DNA from: Polytrichum commune
Taxonomy: Eukaryota > Streptophyta > Polytrichopsida > Polytrichales > Polytrichaceae
Direction: 5' to 3'
NCBI GenBank assembly: GCA_950295325.1
Contig: OX485806.1
Coordinates: 8,494,001 to 8,558,000 of the forward strand
DNA: 64,000 bases
The notes under the pieces are model-generated. The model did not search any database and was not told the origin of the DNA. It worked only from the letters and a program-made list of their open reading frames with translations. This document shows, in pieces, positions 13,712 to 25,879 of the stretch; positions within the stretch are counted from its first letter, which is position 1; every line of letters starts with the position of its first letter. The position numbers were made by a program, and so were the translations under genes.

Positions 13712-16700
13712 GCTGGCGTCCATGATTCGCTTAGCCTCACTTGTTTATCTGGGTTTTAGCATTGTTTTGAGATAATGATTCATCCGAAAGGAAGCAGGAA
13801 GCCATCCATGTTTGAGAGCTGGCTAGCTAGCTAGCGTAAGCTGAAGTAGATCAAAAAATTTAGTCGTCATGGTAATGTTGGCATTGAAAGGTCCATAATT
13901 AGGGTTGGGCAAGGTATTCTTACAACCCCTTTGTAATACAAAAAACTAACACATTCTTGCACCGAAGGTGCTTTCGTCACTTCATTTGCACCAAGCTTCG
14001 TGATCTTCAATTGCTGTGTCGATTGCATTGGCTCTTTTTCAAACGAGTTGTAAATGTTCTTGAAATGTAAAAAGGTGACATCTCCTGCTGTGATGGAGGT
14101 GCTAAGCTCCAGACAGTGAAGATGAACCAGGATTTGGAATACTGTTGACACCTGACAGTGTCTTTATGTTTGCAAATTCAAGAACCTCATTTTTTTGTTG
14201 CATTCATTACCTCGTTAATGCGACACTCGTTTATACGACACATTTTGGGCGACCAATCTTTTTAGTTCAGAACTCCCTGTTTTATATATCTACGACACGA
14301 TAATGCGACATTTAGAATCTCCGTTTTGTCATATTAAGAAGGTAGTTAATACTAAAATCCTTTTCGCCTATGTTATGTATATTTAAAATACATCCATTTT
14401 CACTTGGCAACTTCACTTACCATTGGGAATTTAAAGAGAATTAAGGTTACTAGTGGAGGATGGACATGGTTAGGGTTAGAGTGGCCTCCTGCCTAGTATG
14501 TTGTTAAGCGTCATGCATCATTATTGTCTAGTTTCTTATTAGAGAACTCTTTATTAACACCAAAATATAAAGAGTTTTCAAAAGTTAGTAGGGAATTTAG
14601 ATAAGATGGCAGTTGCTAACTTGGGTAGGCAACACTAGACATCTTTGGACTCCTATTTTAAATGTTCTTGAGAATATTTGTATTTGTTTGGAGTTATAAG
14701 TTATTAATTCATACCATCTATATTGCTTAGACTCGTTGTATATATATTTTAAACTCATATTACTTATATTTTCGTATTCCCTCGATAATACGACAACTTT
14801 ATGCCATTTGTCATATTAATGAGAAGACCACACCTCGATCATACAACTTTTTTTGTGTTTCCCACACTTGTCTCACTAAAGAGGGAGAACAGTACCTCCA
14901 TAAACTGTCAAACGGCATCATTGCAAATCCTCTTAGCCTTGTCATTAGTGTTTCCACTATTGTCATTACCTAACCACTATTTCCTTTGCTGAGAGTTGCA
15001 TATTTTCCAAATATCCTTCAATATTCAAGGATTCATCATGTGTGTTTAGATATGGCCATGTCCATGTGCTCAGATGTCAAGGTTATTCTCTGAAGCGCCT
15101 GGTGCATTGACATCGACAAGACATGGTTTAACAGTTTTTTGTTTTAAATGCTCAGATGTCACCTTTTTGTGGTTATAGAGGATGTTTCTTTTCTCTCATT
15201 CAGTCTCATAGTATTGTGCAGTTGGTGGTCAAAATTGTGGACTCATTGGTCCAACATTAGGGCTTCCAAATTCTCGGGGAGTTCACTAGACATGTATATA
15301 TGTATACACGTGCATGACAAGGGTATTTATTCAAGGGGTATTTAATTATCCATCCTTAATTTTTTGTACCGTATTATTATATAATTTGCTGATTTCTTGT
15401 TTTTTGAATGACCCTATAATTACTTTTAAATTTGATGAAACTCTAATTTTAAGCTAGGTATGTTCATTGTAATTATTTGCTCCAAAGGGTTTAAGAGCAT
15501 TCAAAGTACTAAGTCATCAAAATCCAAGGCACAACAAGGTTTTACATTAAGAGTGTTCATAAACAGTTTCAAACAACAAAATCAGCCCATGTTCCTCAAT
15601 CAAGTTACACGCATAATTAAACACAACGGTACTGAGTGTCAAATTTTTTTTTAAAACACCAACAATAAAGCAAGCAAAAATAAGGTCCATGCAATAATGT
15701 AGAAGGGTATAGAGTTAATACTACAACATCCTGCTTGAAGTAGACAGACACAAGACCGACCAAAACTCCTCTAATTTATCTTGAGAAATTGTTTCTAGCA
15801 TTTAAAAACACTAGCAAAACTGTTCATAGACTGAATCGACGTAGTTTTTCATCCAAAATCTTCCCGCCTCTAAACACAAAGGACACCATATTTCAAAAAA
15901 AACCTAGGATCCTTAAATCCTACGGTATATTTTTACAAATATTTTAAAAATATGTGTTATTTGTATCGAGCCTATATTATTTATAATACAAATTTTATCA
16001 TACATACTCACCTATATTACTTCTAAGAAAATTCTGAATTTTTCCTTTTGTGAATATAAATTACCCTATATTTTCCCGCACATTGTTTTCTAATATTATC
16101 GCAGTGAACTCCCCCAGTCCAAATTTGCAAGTCCCATTGTTGTCAATAGCAGGACCAATTGATGGTAAAGTGAAGAATAATGGTCTGCCCTTCCACTGAT
16201 ACATTTTTCATATAAAGGCAAGTAGGCTCAATTCTATACAAAATGCCATTTTGAGACCATGGAGCCTTCCAAAGGGGTTGATTAAACCAACACTTTAAGC
16301 TACTGCACGTACATGTGGCTATGTGGTTGATGCAAAATGTAATATAATATAATATAATATTTTAAGCCTCAATCGAATATTTAATGAATACTCAAAGTCA
16401 AAACCACTAGCTTCCTTTAAACCGATCCCTAAGCCCCGTGTATGACAACCTTGCATATGATGAGGACCCCCACCTTCATTGCCTAGAGCCAACACAAGAT
16501 TGCCTAGAACCACTACAACATAGTATTCATAACTAGACCCAAGCTAGATCAAAGCCCAACATGGCCACCTCCATGATCCCACCCGCTTTGGTTGTAGCAC
16601 CGTCCCCTTGCATCTTGGGTACTGACCTCCCCCCCCCCTTTTGTAGAACCGTCCCCTTGCAACTCATAACTGACCCCCCCCCCCCTTTGTAGAATTGTCC

Positions 16701-18250
16701 CCTTGTAGCCTAGGTATTGACCCCCTTGGCTTTGTGGGTCTACCTCCTTGGCTTTGTGGGCTTGAACCATTCTTCCATGTGAATAGAATGATTAGAATAG
16801 GCATTGACAAGCCACCCTAAACCCACCTTAAACCAACCCGAGATAAAGTAGAGAATGTGTGGAGGCCGGTGTGGTGATGCCACTAATGGCACCTAAACCC
16901 ATTACTCCGTGGACATGAGCACTCATTTTCCATGGGGAACAACTCAAACATAGTATTTGTGAAAATATCACATTCACATGTGACATTTTTTTTCCAAGGC
17001 TGACTTAGTTTTTAGTCTCGTAGAATACACTTGAACTTTAGAAATAGTTGTAGTTGGCAATTTTTTTTGTAGTCGGCTAAGTTGCCTCCAAAGACCAAAG
17101 TTGGCCTTCCTTGTATTCGAGAAAATGAATTATGTAATATTTTTACAAGCCATGTGACGTTTTCACGATTACCATGTTTTCAAGGTAGTGGAATGTTGGT
17201 GATTAGGAGGCGTTTATAAGTGTTGCTTTTGGGTGGGATGTCGGTTTTAGCACCCTCTACCTTAGTACACTTTTTTTGCCTCATGAGTGTTGTGTAGGTA
17301 CATATGAAGTAGATCCTAAACTGTATTGTAGATTTCAGCTTAAACCTACTTCATTTTAGAATTTGTTATGATTTGTGTGTATAATTGAAGTATTTGGCAA
17401 GATCATATTCTATGCTAGTATACCACAAATTTTCAAGTAAAATACACTACTTCACTTTCACTCCGAAAACCGACAATTATGGAAGTAGATTCTAAAAACA
17501 TTATAATCTACTTTTTGGGTTGTAAATAATGTATTTTACAAAAATAAGTATGAAAACATCATGATCCACCTTATTAGTAACCTTAGTATGAATCATTATT
17601 GTTATTTTAAGTTATATAACTAGGGAATGTGGCCACTTGCCCCTCTAAATTGACAGGGTACAACTTTTGTTCACTATACCATGATTTGATACAACAAGTG
17701 GTCCCAACTTTTAAGTGTAGTATTTTCCAATCATATCCAACTAATCGTAGTTTCAATTCTAAGATTTCCTTCTTGAATCCTTCACATATTTGCAAGATTC
17801 AATCCAAGCCATTTGTCAAGTGTTGGGTTGAATTAATTTCAGTTGGGCTTAACACGGCGAATTGGTAACTACACTGATTATCCCAATTAGTGTGTGTTTA
17901 TTATTGAGAGTTATGCAATGCTATAACTATCTAACGAGAATGCAATAATTTATCAAGCAATGACATTCATGTTTCATAATGTCCAAACAACCTATTGAAC
18001 CTTCATTAGTAAATATTGAACTCTTGAATAAGATGTTATTGCACTCCGTAAATTTGAATAGTAACACGCACTAATTGGGATAATCAATGTAGCTAAGATC
18101 CAATATGTTGTATTGATTTGTAAACACCCCATCCTTTGGAATGTCAATTTGTTCTCTTTCACCTGAGCTCAAGTTTTAATTCAATTTGTGCCTTCTACCC
18201 TCAATGAAATGAAATAAATTTTAGAATCCAGGAAGCTGAAAGGCTTATGG
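13712..18250. other. Long noncoding stretch with old repeat fragments
   Basis: No gene is supported. Direct repeats of about 60 bp at 14284-14345 and 14766-14826 share ATAATGCGACA/ATAATACGACA and TTTGTCATATTAA. A related TTAATGCGACACTCG lies near 14212. Such TAATGCGACA-type ends occur in pogo/Tigger-like DNA transposons, so these may be remnants; that is only a suggestion. A pentamer run ATAAT occurs near 16338-16360. Confidence 0.4.
16590..16735. repeat. Three ~50-bp tandem units with C-runs
   Basis: Three units carry TTGTAG, then CCGTCCCCTTG (or ATTGTCCCCTTG), then ACTGACC followed by a C-run. The second and third units have lost or gained several C residues in the homopolymer. No coding meaning is visible. 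Confidence 0.7.
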
Positions 18251-18559
18251 GTGAGAAAGGCGATTAAGAGAGTAAGATTAAAGTGTGCACACATTTTTTC
18301 TCTACAACCAACCCCTCTTGATGCTATGTATATTGACAACCACCTTCATTCAAAGCAAGTGTCCTCATTTCTTGCTAACCATCTTATTCTCAAAAAAATC
18401 TTACACATAAAGATATACAATTCCATCCACCCCCCACTAAATGACCACACATCACACAAACCAAATAACTAGCCACAAAATCATACGAATCAAAAGCCTC
18501 ACATTGACTCCTAATGATTAGCACACCTATGAGAATTCGACAAAGAGCCACTATGTTAT

Positions 18560-19955
18560 GTATTTGGTTTGTTTGTCATTTACATAGTTTTTACAATGAA
18601 GCAAAAGTGCCACTAGTACGGCTTTATGCAACATACACTAATGGCCTTGTGCACATCCATCAAATGCTCTGACCAACAATCCCATTCCACATTTCAAACT
18701 CCACCAAAAGAAATTTACAACGTAAACCTATACACCACTCTACCATACAACCCACATACATTTCATACACACAACACCAGTTCAAACAACCACCCACGCT
18801 TCCAACAAAACCCGTCATCAAAGCAATACTCTTGATCATATTTCTTCTCTCTTACATACAACTACACACACCAAAAAAACCACACCCAAGCAAAGCTAAC
18901 ACACATCAACAACACACTCAACCATCATTAGCTCCCCCATATGCACATACACAACAACCCACAACACAAGCCCCACACTCTACCACACCAAAACACTACA
19001 AAACCATCCCCCCACCCAAATCTCCACAATATTCGAACTCCACCATAAATCACACTCCCAACCGCTCTCACCACATACATACCAATTAAACTGTAATATA
19101 AACACCCCCAATACACTCCACAAGTAATCCACATCATGAATCCGAGTACATTCAAACTACTTGGTGGTGACATCCAGCCAAACCCCGGACCACTTACACA
19201 CATCCTTAAAGACCTCCCAAAAAAATATACACAAAGAAAAAACAACACTCTACGACTAAAACCACATTATCTATACCTTGAAGATATTTTCAAACCATAC
19301 TTATCACCCAACACAAACACCAACAATAACGATCAACAATCGCATCTCAAAAAACATAGCTCCCTCCTATTGAAGTACCCACCCCAACCTCAACCGCCAA
19401 TGCATAATGAAAGAACATTACCTCGACTTCAAGTCCCTTCGGGCTTCCACAACCCACCACCAACCAATAATAACCACCAAGGCTACAACATATATCATGA
19501 ACAACTCCTTCATAGGCTCACATCAATGGCTCATTCTACTTGTTTTGTGTAATATCTATATTAATAAAGAGCTCAAGCTTCTTCTATGGATTGTTGTCAT
19601 ATTTCCAAAATGTATGCTAACAAAAAAATACAAATACCTACACCTACACAAAAAACACATGTATCTAACCTCCATCCCAAACCCAATAAAGTACTTCACA
19701 AACATATCCACCTCAAATGCATAATACAAACCCTTATACTAATACATCTTTTTCACACCTTACACAAACATCCAACAACCACAAAGATCCTCAACAACAC
19801 CACCACCCAATGGGAGACACACATCATGGAAATACCACATATCACCAAGATCGCCCCGACATTTTCACACCCACCATCACACCATCCAAAGGCAAACTCC
19901 ATATACATACAAAACCCACCTAATATACTTATAACACTATATTCGTTAAATTGAG
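18560..19955 (+). mobile_element. 5' part of a LINE-like element (A/C-biased plus strand)
   Basis: The plus strand is strongly A/C-rich with very few G, unlike its surroundings. It carries several short Thr/His/Pro/Asn-rich open frames, including the 2A-like ORF below. The bias stops sharply near 19,955. The same bias occurs in the RNase H-bearing LINE fragment at 38.4-41.8 kb on the minus strand and at 37.5-38.0 kb on the plus strand, so all three may be pieces of one element family. No RT domain is present in this fragment. Confidence 0.5.
19136..19552 (+). CDS. LINE ORF fragment with 2A-like NPGP motif at its N terminus
   Basis: The ORF begins at an ATG and reads LLGGDIQPNPGP within its first 19 residues. 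This matches the 2A ribosome-skipping consensus D(V/I)ExNPGP except that Gln replaces Glu. N-terminal 2A-like motifs are known in several non-LTR retrotransposon families of animals. The rest of the 138-residue frame is Lys/Asn/Pro/His-rich and has no domain I recognise. It lies inside the A/C-biased 18.6-19.95 kb fragment, and further frames downstream (19,407-19,954) look like its decayed continuation. If skipping works, only an 18-residue leader would be released. Confidence 0.5.
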   Translation: MNPSTFKLLGGDIQPNPGPLTHILKDLPKKYTQRKNNTLRLKPHYLYLEDIFKPYLSPNTNTNNNDQQSHLKKHSSLLLKYPPQPQPPMHNERTLPRLQVPSGFHNPPPTNNNHQGYNIYHEQLLHRLTSMAHSTCFV

Positions 19956-20084
19956 ACTTTTTGGGCATTTTGAGACATTCACAGAAATAAGAACAAGGAT
20001 AAATGGAACACATATTGGTGAAAGTTGTAAGATGCGAACACTTTGAAGCGGGTGTTTAGACCAAGAACCCCATTAATAACTCAT

Positions 20085-20410
20085 ATTTGTGATGGTATAG
20101 GGTGGGCAATCGAAACCTTAGACCAAATTGAAGGGGACATCTTAAAACATTCATATTAATGCACACAAAATATGAGAGCTTGTATGAATATGGTTTAGGT
20201 AGGGCAATCCAAACCATAGATCTTATTGAAGGGAAAATCTTAAAACATTCATATTAATGCACACAAAATATGAGAGCTTGTATGAATATGGTTTAGGTAG
20301 GGCACTCCAAACCATAGATCTTATTGAAGGGGAAATCTTAAAACATTCATATTAATGCACACAATAAGGCACTCCAAACCTTAGACCATATTGAAGGCAA
20401 AATCATGTGA
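20085..20410. repeat. 98-bp tandem repeat, about three copies
   Basis: The segment CTTAAAACATTCATATTAAT recurs at 20141, 20239 and 20337, an exact 98-bp period. Units also share GGTTTAGGTAGGGCA and CCAAACCATAGATCTTATTG. The last unit is cut short and joined to a diverged remnant ending near 20,410. Confidence 0.85.
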
Positions 20411-20551
20411 CACTTATATTATTGCAAAAAAAAAAACATACAAAGTATGGCACGTAAAATGCATAGCATGCTAACACCACACATCCATTGGATAGTGCGA
20501 CCCAAAATCATATTGCCTATGGTCCAAAACCCTACGCCTACTATGGCCTAT

Positions 20552-21355
20552 CTAGCCTCGAAGACTGCCTCTATCTCTTTTGCTTTTTTTTTCTTTTGCC
20601 TCTTTTGCTTTTGCCTCTTTTTCTTTTGCTGCGGCTTCTTTTGCTCGCATTGCTTCAACATTCCTGAAAATCTCCGCCCCGCGACTATAGCCATTCTTGG
20701 GGTGACCGCCATCAATAACACATTTTGGATTCCGTCGGCCGCCCGAATTATACGACGAAGAATTCGAATACGATGAAGTGGACTGTCTTGCATTTCTGGT
20801 CATGGAGTAGAAACGCTCCAACTCGACGGACATACTAGCCCGCATAGGTTTACGGGTGGGAGCAACCTGCAACGCGTGAATGCAAGAACACACGTGTTAG
20901 TTTAGGGAGGAAGACCCAAACGTGTCACATGTTCATTTTTTAAGTGCGGGATGATTGTAATGCGCGGTTAACCATGTTTTGGGGGGGGGGGGGGGGTTCA
21001 CCTTGTCACCGGGGGCGTTCCCGTCGGAGTTGGCGAGGAGGGGCAATACGTCCCGCAAAGGAATAGGAAGGGTTCCACTCTTCGTTGGCCGAGCGTCCAT
21101 CCGCAACCGCCATTGAGGTGTAATACTGCCGCCGGGCCGAGAGGGGGATGTCCGGACGCATTTGCGATTTATGCCCTTGAGCGGCGACGGGGACGCATAT
21201 CGCCGGAAGATTTGCTTGGGTGGGGGGCTATCGACGACGCCGGCGTCAAGAGGCTCCTTGGAGTAGTCAATGGTTGACGCGGCGTCGTAAACGGTCTCGT
21301 AGAAGAAGCTCCCCAAGTCTGACTCGCTGACGATGTCAATCGAGGGCTCCAAACG
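20552..21355 (-). CDS. Two C-terminal exons of an unidentified gene, Lys/Ala/Glu-rich tail
   Basis: Minus-strand exons 21355-21002 and 20866-20552 join in phase 0. The acceptor ends TGCGCCAG, the donor is AAG|GTGAAC and the next acceptor is GTTGCAG. They encode about 222 residues: an acidic start (SIDIVSESDLGSFFYE), a Pro/Ser/Arg-rich middle, then a charged AKEAAAKEKEAKAKEAKEK run that should form a helix or coiled coil. The stop is TAG at 20552. No domain is recognised. The first exon opens with an acceptor and no Met, so the gene starts upstream. It may belong with the FCP1-like exon or the ParB/methyltransferase gene, but the FCP1 frame has its own stop at 21527 and I could not find a convincing link. 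Confidence 0.45.
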
Positions 21356-21457
21356 CTGGCGCAAAAAAGGAAACAAAACAAAACCCAAGGGAGGAGGGTT
21401 TGATAGAGCGCGTGAAAATCAAGATACATATGAAGCATATATATTACACAAAATGAA

Positions 21458-21515
21458 CGGGCGCGCGCGCGCGCACACACACACACACACACATACATAC
21501 ATACACATACAAACA
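21458..21515. repeat. (GC)n(CA)n microsatellite with ACAT tail
   Basis: Alternating purine-pyrimidine sequence, GCGCGCGC then CACACACA then ACATACAT. It lies between the FCP1-like exon and the next minus-strand exon. Such runs can adopt Z-DNA; no function is implied. Confidence 0.9.
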
Positions 21516-21526
21516 CACGTAGTGTC

Positions 21527-22339
21527 TCAAATGAGCTTGTTAAATTTCGCGTGAGATAACAACTCTCTGTACAAATGGTCTCGTGGATCCAAGTATCTCT
21601 CGTCTATGGGATTATTCCTAACAAAATTGTTTACGGGCAGTCCGCTTCCGCAGAGCGCCTGGAGGTATTTACCAAGGTCTAACAAAAATCGATCCCGGAC
21701 CTTCTCGACCGTCCATATAGGGCAAACTATGAGGTTGGCCGTCGGGTTCAACATGTTCTTTGCGGCGCTGTCGTCCACCATGAGCGTGTTCACGCGGGTG
21801 GGGCGGACGTCGTAGGGGACGCCTACCAAGGACGGACGCTGGTCCCAAAAAATGGGCTTCAAGACCTTGAGATATTGGGGGGAAGCGGGGTTGTTTGGTT
21901 TTTTGACGACTTTGCCGTCCTGTGTGTACAATATTCTACAGGCTTCCTGTGCTAGGACCATGCAGGGGGGCTCGATGCCCTTGAAGATGAACTCCACGAC
22001 GGCATTGGTGTTCTCGGCCTTCATGGAGCTCCAAACGACCACCCACCATCGTTGTTGGGCGATCTGGAGGAAGGTCCGAAGCCACGGGCGGAGGTGAACT
22101 AGCTTGCTCTTTATGAACATGGGCGGCCCGTCGTAATTCGCGTCCTCGGGCTTGCAAAAGGGCACCGTGGGGGTCCTAGGGCAATGAACGCATTGGACGA
22201 GGACCCCGTTCAGGTCTAACACCAGGAATCGTTTCTTCGGCCGCGGGGCTGGGGCGGATAAAATCGGGGGCGCCGCCGCGCTGCCCTCTCCGCTCCTTGG
22301 AGAAGAGCGTCGGGGAGCCGTTACGCTATGCTCCGAGCC
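21527..22339 (-). CDS. FCP1/NIF-type HAD phosphatase domain exon
   Basis: A 270-residue open exon begins after an acceptor (CGTATCCGCAG at 22350-22340) in phase 0 and ends with TGA at 21527. Family hallmarks are visible: HAD motif I as KRFLVLDLNGVLV, the strand RPWLRTFLQ followed by WWVVVWSSMK (motif II region), and the metal-binding LMVDDSAAKN block. In FCP1/SCP phosphatases motif I is DxDx(T/V); here the second Asp is Asn, so activity on phosphoserine substrates is uncertain. The exon is preceded by a Pro/Ser-rich linker (APRRSSPRSGEG). There is no in-frame Met before the domain, and an in-frame TGA sits just upstream of the acceptor, so at least one 5' exon is missing. The next upstream exon in the same phase is the end of the ParB/methyltransferase gene. 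Confidence 0.7.
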   Translation of the reverse strand, partial: GSEHSVTAPRRSSPRSGEGSAAAPPILSAPAPRPKKRFLVLDLNGVLVQCVHCPRTPTVPFCKPEDANYDGPPMFIKSKLVHLRPWLRTFLQIAQQRWWVVVWSSMKAENTNAVVEFIFKGIEPPCMVLAQEACRILYTQDGKVVKKPNNPASPQYLKVLKPIFWDQRPSLVGVPYDVRPTRVNTLMVDDSAAKNMLNPTANLIVCPIWTVEKVRDRFLLDLGKYLQALCGSGLPVNNFVRNNPIDERYLDPRDHLYRELLSHAKFNKLI

Positions 22340-22440
22340 CTGCGGATACGATCGAGAGAAAACGGTGGGCGACTTATGTCATGCTATGTCCAAACGAAGC
22401 ATTAAAGAAACGAGTGTTCTCGGTGCAAACACAAAACCAT

Positions 22441-22446
22441 TTTATT
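22441..22446 (-). terminator. Possible poly(A) signal (AATAAA) on the minus strand
   Basis: AATAAA read on the minus strand lies about 410 bp after the last recognised exon of the ParB/methyltransferase gene and about 100 bp before the FCP1-like exon acceptor. If used, the two are separate transcripts; if not, they may be one. A single hexamer is weak evidence. Confidence 0.25.
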
Positions 22447-22810
22447 CATTTTGGAGGGGGTGCAACAAGGGACACAAGAGAGGCAAGAGCATACAACATA
22501 CATTCAAACACAAGATACAAGTATATAGGAGTAAAAAATGGCGATTATATTGTATACAATGCTCTATGTACATCTTGATTGGGGGGAGCCGCGTTGAACG
22601 ATGCGTTCAAACTAGCCTACTTCTACATCTAGCAAAAATTGAAGAGACGGGCCGCCGTGATGAAGACTTCGTCGCAAGCCGGGGGGTATGTGGACGAACG
22701 AATGGTCGGGGGGATGTGGCGAAGGGCGCGAGTGCCGGGGGGGCGACGTGTGCGTGAGTTTAGGGTAGCTAGGGGACACGACCAAGGCAAGAAGACAAAG
22801 ACCCAGGGAT

Positions 22811-22830
22811 TTTGGGTCGACCGACCCAAA
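22811..22830. repeat. Dispersed palindrome copy (centre AC)
   Basis: Core TTTGGGTCG-AC-CGACCCAAA. The outer G of the usual 22-bp form is replaced, giving T at 22810. It lies in the noncoding sequence just after the donor that ends exon 22853, on the 5' side of that intron as read on the minus strand. Confidence 0.9.
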
Positions 22831-23113
22831 CTGAGTGGGGTCAGTGCATTACCTCGCCTTGGTTGTGCCTTGACGACGTGGATGCCGTCACCGCGTGCGC
22901 TGCCCCACCTCTGTCACCGCCGCCTCCGACGACGACTTCAGCCTCAACCTGCTCATGCAAAGGCTGACTGTCAGGCCTTTGTCCCAACCCAACCTCCGCA
23001 TGCGCATCATGCATTGGTTCATCGACTGGGTTAGGAGTAGAGGTATCACCAGGCCCTTGCGGGCCTTCAACATCTAACATGGGCTCGTCCACCGGGGTCT
23101 GATCGGGGACGGG

Positions 23114-23204
23114 GTTTGGGTCGGCCGACCCAAACCCTGCTGCTTGGCGAGCGTCGTTCTGGGACGTTGCAACGTCGGCACTGTTTGGGTCGGACGACCC
23201 AAAC
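23114..23204. repeat. Two palindromes inside coding sequence (centres GC and GA)
   Basis: Copies at 23114-23135 and 23183-23204, both perfect 10-bp arms, lie within the Pro/Gln-rich part of exon 24315-22853. Read on the minus strand they are in frame and encode FGSADPN and FGSSDPN. Starts are 69 bp apart, a multiple of three, and the spacer is not itself repeated. Confidence 0.9.
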
Positions 23205-24397
23205 ATGTGGGGGTCGTCCCGCTGGTGGTGTGGGGGCAAGAGGATGGGAGGCCGGAGCAGCGGGGGTGCCAATGAGCTGGAAGCTCCGGGGACGCGCCAA
23301 AGGTTGGGGTCGTCCACCTGCTGGACGGGCGCGTAAGGGCGGGCGTGAGGCTGCAGCATATGCCCGAAGCTGAAGGACTGCTGCGGCGTGGGCCGCGGGC
23401 CGATATCCTGGGGAGGGAAGCCTGGGGGCAAGTGAGGAAATGAACTCGGGGGAGCCATCACCAATCCCTGCGCTAGCATGCCCTGGATCACTTGCGTGAT
23501 CAGGTCCGCTTGGGACGGAGGTTGGGCCATCGCCCTTTGCCGCTCCTGCTCCAAGAGGAGAGCCCTCAACTCCGCGACTTCGTTGCGACCGAGGGCTCCT
23601 CGGCGGCAGCCTTCTCCAATCGGATGCGCTGCTCCTCGTCCCGGAGCATTTTGGTGTTGGCCTCTTCCACGGTGAGGACCTCCGGTTTCACCCTCACCAT
23701 CCTGGCGAACGCTGTGGGGGAGGCAGGATCCGACCTCAGCCTCTTCGCGAGCTCCATGTCGTCCTCGTCTTCGGAGCTTATGGCGATCGTCTCCTCCACC
23801 GCATAGTCCCCGTACAGCTTCTTGCCCTTCAGCATTCGCCGCTCCCTGAAGGTGGCCGTCGCGTCCCTCGAATACATGTCCTCCGCGTCGGCCACCGTGA
23901 GGACGGGCACTAGCTTGCTCTGCGGCGTGGCAGCCCGCATGGCCTTCTTCCTCTGAGGGGCCTCGGATTCTTGAGTGAATCCTGTTGCCCCTTCCTCCAC
24001 CTCTCCTTCCACTTTCTCCTCCTCCTCCTCTTCCTCTTCCTCCTCCGCAACCTCGCCACCTGCCTCCACGGACGGATTGCCCGGATGCAATCCGATGAGG
24101 GGTTCTGGCAATTGAACGGGGGCCCACATGGCGAATTCGCCTGGGTTGATTCGCCTGGCCATATCCAACGGGTTCTCGCCCCCGTCGACGATCTCTTCGA
24201 CGTAGGATCCGGGTATCCAGTCGAGGATGTCCATTCTCTTTGCCAGTGCCTTCTGGGTCCTGTAGAATTGAACATCGGCATCCTCCACATAGGAGTAGAT
24301 GTTCAACCCAGACATCTGCACAATCCAAATCAATAGTATTAGTATCACAAATGAAGAATAAGAAAAAATAACATCCAAAACAAAACAAGAATACTTA

Positions 24398-24469
24398 GTT
24401 TGGGTCGCTCGACCCAAACCAAGCATGCCCATAGTTTGGGTCGCTCAACCCAAACCACGCATATAGATC
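24398..24469. repeat. Palindrome pair with 36-bp period, in an intron
   Basis: Copies at 24398-24419 (centre CT) and 24434-24455 (centre CT, one arm base changed). The 14-bp spacers are alike (CAAGCATGCCCATA and CACGCATATAGATC), so this is a two-unit minisatellite. It lies inside intron 24316-24488 of the ParB/methyltransferase gene. Confidence 0.9.
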
Positions 24470-25879
24470 CACGAGGTAAGTTTCTTACCATTGCTGCAAA
24501 AACCGGTTTGGAGCCCCCGAAGACGTTGAAGATGAAGTCCCCCCTCTTCGTGAGGGTCCTCATCATCCGCAGGTAAAAATCCATCCGCAGCTCATCCGCG
24601 GGGTAGTTGGCGTACTTCGCCTCGTCGTACAAGCTCCTGTTGGTGCCCAACCCTTCTGGGACTTGGAAAAGCTTTTCCATCCGGGCTATAGGATGGTTTG
24701 GCACCTTCAGCAGCTCAGCTTTGTACACGAAGTACAAGCACAGCACACAGACTATCTTCGTCTTCTTGTCTTTCAATGAGCTGTACGCCCCCTCCGCCGG
24801 TGCAGCAACGTAATGAGATTTTGAGACGGCGTACTTTGGTTGCAATTTACGCACGATCTCGTACACCTGCTCCGCCCTCCTGTCCTCGACAATCCACAAC
24901 CTGACGTCGACCTCCCTGAATTTGGGGCTAGCGTAGTCCACGAACTTGGTGAAGAACGGCTCGTAAAACGGGGTGCTCATTGTCCCCTCGAATGAGGCTC
25001 CAGGAATGTTCCTGAAGTCTATCATTCCGAAGGGGAAGCGGTCCCCGGCTGCAGTCCTGATCGCCTTCCTGGCATCAGAGCCCGGCCAACCTTGGATCTT
25101 GAAAGGCTCGAGGGAGACCAAGTTGAAGTGAGCTTCGCCCTCGAACCTGACGATCTTCTTCTCCTTTATAAAGTTGGAGAAGGCACGCGCGGAGTGTTCG
25201 GGAAGCGCCCGGTTCCTCCCCCCCTTCACGAGCTTGGACCTGAGGAAATCGTCTCCCGCCTCCCTCATGAGTGCCGCCATGGACGCACTGGTGAACTTGT
25301 ACTCGGCTTTGAATGCCCTCCAGTGCGCCTCGTCAACCTCTCCGTCCACGATGAGCTTCTTCTCGGGCACCAGCTTGTGCAGCTCTTGGACGATGGTTGT
25401 CTTCTTCTTCCTGTTCTCCGTCCATTCCTTCAAGGTGTAGCATGAAGGGACGAAGATCTTTGGCTTCGTGAAGACGATCTTCGGGTGAACCCAGCATCTC
25501 TTCGCCGTTGGCTCCACGTGGAGGATGTGGGACGCCACCTTTCCCACCTCTGTCTCCGAGAGACCTTGAAGAGCTCTGAAGAACTCCCTCACCAGTGGCT
25601 TCATTTGCTTGAAGCGCGCAGTTTGGTCGTACAGAATGCCGGTGTCGGGATCGATGAGGTCTCCCGTCTCGTGTTTTTCGAAGACAATCTTTCATTTTGT
25701 TCACACGGAGTCGAACGCTGTGATCAAGTAGATTTCTCCTCTTAGCTCGTTATATTTTTTTTGCTTGTGGCTAGCATTGTCAATAGAGGAGAATTTATTG
25801 ATCATCTGGTATTTGAAGTCCTGTACATGAAGTCAAGAACATATGTTAGAGAACACATCATGAAAAAAATGGAACAGCT

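Noticed and set aside
13781-14160. Possible gene at 13867-14151, minus strand
   Set aside because: No recognisable family, no supporting splice sites, and it lies in the 3' flank of the pectin methylesterase gene.
20548-20793. Lys/Gln-rich minus-strand frame ending in KKKAKEIEAVFEAR
   Set aside because: It is an alternative frame of the AKEAAAKEKE-coding exon, whose splice sites and phase fit better.
22841-24388. Reading the whole 515-codon minus-strand frame as one protein
   Set aside because: Its first part (Arg/Gly/His-rich) is the wrong frame of the exon encoding MSGLNIYSYVEDADVQ. Only its Pro/Gln-rich C-terminal part is credible, after a frameshift near 23,580.
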